This document shows, piece by piece, positions 5,841 through 7,046 of a stretch of 7,046 bases of DNA; position 1 is the first letter of the stretch, and each line of letters begins with the position of its first letter. The notes beneath the pieces were generated by a model that worked only from the letters and a program-made list of their open reading frames with translations, had not been told where the DNA came from and ran no database searches. This DNA comes from Nitrososphaerota archaeon (lineage in GTDB: Archaea; Thermoproteota; Nitrososphaeria; Nitrososphaerales; UBA57): the NCBI GenBank assembly GCA_002693165.1, contig NZOP01000033.1, forward strand, positions 1-7,046. The letters run 5' to 3'. The position numbers and the translations under genes are program-made.

Positions 5841-7046
5841 TATTTTTTTAATTGTCTGTTCATATTTTTTAATTAACTTGTTTACATCATTTTTGCTTTT
5901 CGCTTCTGCTGATATCCTGATACATTTTTCTGTATTTGACGGCCTAATTAACACCCAACTATCTTTTGTTTGATTAATTTTTATTCCGTCTATCGATGTA
6001 ACATTTTTATTTTTTAGAAAATGTGTTTGAATCATACTGAAATTACTTGGATCGGTAATTATTTTTATTCGACTTTGATTAAATTTTTCAATATCTGAAA
6101 ATATATTATCTACACTTCCAAATTTCTCTACCAAATAAGATGTCATTAATGCTAATAGTATTCCATCCCTGCACAAATTAAAATCTGGATAAATAAAACC
6201 TCCGCTGCTTCCTTCTCCTCCCAATTCACATTTCTCACTTAGTATTTTGTTCAATACGCTGCCTTCACCTACTGGAGTGGTTATAATTTCACAATTTATT
6301 TTCTCTAAATATTTTACAATTGATAACGAACTATCGATACTTATTGCTGCTTTGCTTAATTTCTGTTTAAGCTCTACATATTTTATACCTGCTAGTAGAG
6401 AAAAATCAGGAGCTATTTTTTCTCCTTTTTCATTCATGATTATTAATCTATCTACATCTGCATCAAATGCAAATCCAATTTTACATCCATTTGATGTTAT
6501 TAATTTTGATAATGAATCTAGTGAATCTTCTGTTGGATTAATTGTTCTAGTAAATATTCCTGGAAAGTCATTTATTGCGTATACTTCACATCCTAGTTTT
6601 GTGAAAATATCTCTCACAAAAGTACTTCCTGCTCCTCCTCCAAAATCCATTGCAATTTTTAATTTATGAAATCTGTCTTTGTTAAAAAATTCAATTAAAT
6701 CTGAATCATAACTACTGGATGATTCTTTTATAGTTCCTGTGAATTTGTATTTTCTTATTGATTGTTTAGTTAGTTCTGTAGGGTTGATTATTCTGCCTGG
6801 TCTTATAATTAATTTTAATCCATTCCAATCTTTAGGATTATGAGATGATGTTATACAAATTCCTCCATCCAAATCATTTTTCTTTACATGTCTGAACACT
6901 GATGGCGTTGACGTAATTCCTAAATCTTCTACGTGACATCCAAGTGCCATAAGAACTGAAGAAACTGTTTCATGTATCATGTTTGATGTGGTTCTCGTAT
7001 CTCTTCCTATCGCACAAGTTTTTATATTTGAGGATAAAATAAAATC
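5832..7046 (-). CDS. Second alpha-D-phosphohexomutase (phosphomannomutase/phosphoglucomutase/GlmM family), N-terminus beyond window
   Basis: Paralogue of the adjacent mutase. The frame stays open past ATG 6980 to base 7046; the extra 22 residues include AIGRDTRTTSN, a conserved domain-1 motif, so 6980 is not the start and perhaps 20-30 residues, including the FGTSGIR-like motif, lie outside. In the 404 visible residues: catalytic loop TSSHNP with Ser68 (67-71 is SSHNP), metal loop DADVDR (195-200), sugar loop GGEGSSGG (276-283) and phosphate loop RPSNTEK (368-374). All catalytic residues are present, so it should be active, interconverting hexose 6- and 1-phosphates. The sugar loop resembles the GEMSG type more than the EENGG of its neighbour, and the usual Pro of RPSNTEP is Lys, suggesting a different substrate, possibly mannose- or glucose-phosphate. 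It ends tail to tail with the glmM-like gene with a 9-bp overlap (5832-5840). The exact substrate cannot be read from sequence. Confidence 0.93.
   Translation of the reverse strand, partial: DFILSSNIKTCAIGRDTRTTSNMIHETVSSVLMALGCHVEDLGITSTPSVFRHVKKNDLDGGICITSSHNPKDWNGLKLIIRPGRIINPTELTKQSIRKYKFTGTIKESSSSYDSDLIEFFNKDRFHKLKIAMDFGGGAGSTFVRDIFTKLGCEVYAINDFPGIFTRTINPTEDSLDSLSKLITSNGCKIGFAFDADVDRLIIMNEKGEKIAPDFSLLAGIKYVELKQKLSKAAISIDSSLSIVKYLEKINCEIITTPVGEGSVLNKILSEKCELGGEGSSGGFIYPDFNLCRDGILLALMTSYLVEKFGSVDNIFSDIEKFNQSRIKIITDPSNFSMIQTHFLKNKNVTSIDGIKINQTKDSWVLIRPSNTEKCIRISAEAKSKNDVNKLIKKYEQTIKKILN
5843..5870 (+). terminator. Two oligo-T tracts after the glmM-like gene
   Basis: T7 at 5843-5849 starts two bases after the stop codon and T6 follows at 5865-5870, both inside the 3' end of the convergent phosphohexomutase gene. 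This resembles archaeal oligo-T termination for the plus-strand transcript. For the minus-strand gene the nearest equivalent is only T5 (5830-5826), within the glmM-like coding sequence. Assignment is by pattern only. Confidence 0.4.

Noticed and set aside
6247..6669. 140-codon open frame on the plus strand opposite the second mutase
   Set aside because: It lies wholly within the conserved metal-loop and sugar-loop region of the real gene and its translation resembles no known family.
5832..6980. ATG at 6980 as the true start of the second mutase
   Set aside because: The frame continues upstream to the window edge and encodes AIGRDTRTTSN, a conserved domain-1 motif, so the gene starts beyond base 7046.
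1..7046. A previously undescribed system spanning the window
   Set aside because: All six genes belong to well-known families with intact core motifs. The arrangement is unusual in places, but nothing supports a new multi-gene system.

Overview
The window is dense, AT-rich (roughly 30% G+C by eye) prokaryotic DNA with six protein-coding genes and almost no spare sequence. It most likely comes from an archaeon. The evidence is the archaeal-type phosphohexomutase pair (one with an EENGG sugar loop), TATA-like boxes about 26 nt upstream of first genes, a lack of Shine-Dalgarno sites before those genes, GTG and TTG starts, and short oligo-T tracts at gene ends. The LFGTNGIRF N-terminus of the GlmM-like protein recalls Nitrososphaeria (thaumarchaeal) homologues as I remember them. 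A Thermoplasmatota origin cannot be excluded from the sequence alone.

Layout: (1) 1-1287, minus: a DEAD-box RNA helicase with an RGG-like, Gly/Arg/Ser-rich tail that runs off the left edge. (2) 1288-1361: a divergent promoter region. (3) 1362-2648, plus: a FixC-type ETF:quinone oxidoreductase flavoprotein. (4) 2654-4388, minus: etfB followed by etfA, a two-gene operon that converges on fixC with a 5-bp gap. (5) 4389-4469: a second divergent promoter region. (6) 4470-5840, plus: a GlmM/phosphomannomutase family enzyme with a TTG start. (7) 5832-7046, minus: a second phosphohexomutase, convergent with the first, overlapping it by 9 bp and running off the right edge.

Two modules emerge. EtfA/EtfB form a soluble heterodimeric flavoprotein that collects electrons from dehydrogenases such as acyl-CoA dehydrogenases. 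FixC should pass them to membrane quinone. The ferredoxin partner FixX, normally next to fixC, is not in the window. The two phosphohexomutases interconvert hexose 6- and 1-phosphates and feed nucleotide-sugar synthesis (UDP-GlcNAc, GDP-mannose) for glycosylation and envelope polymers. The helicase is a general RNA-remodelling protein with no evident link to either module.

I see no mobile element, CRISPR array, tRNA, rRNA or clearly novel defence or metabolic system. The points worth a second look are the lone fixC, the convergent gene pairs, the exact 31-bp repeat in the helicase tail, start-site questions, and a T-rich bias of the plus strand that seems independent of gene orientation.
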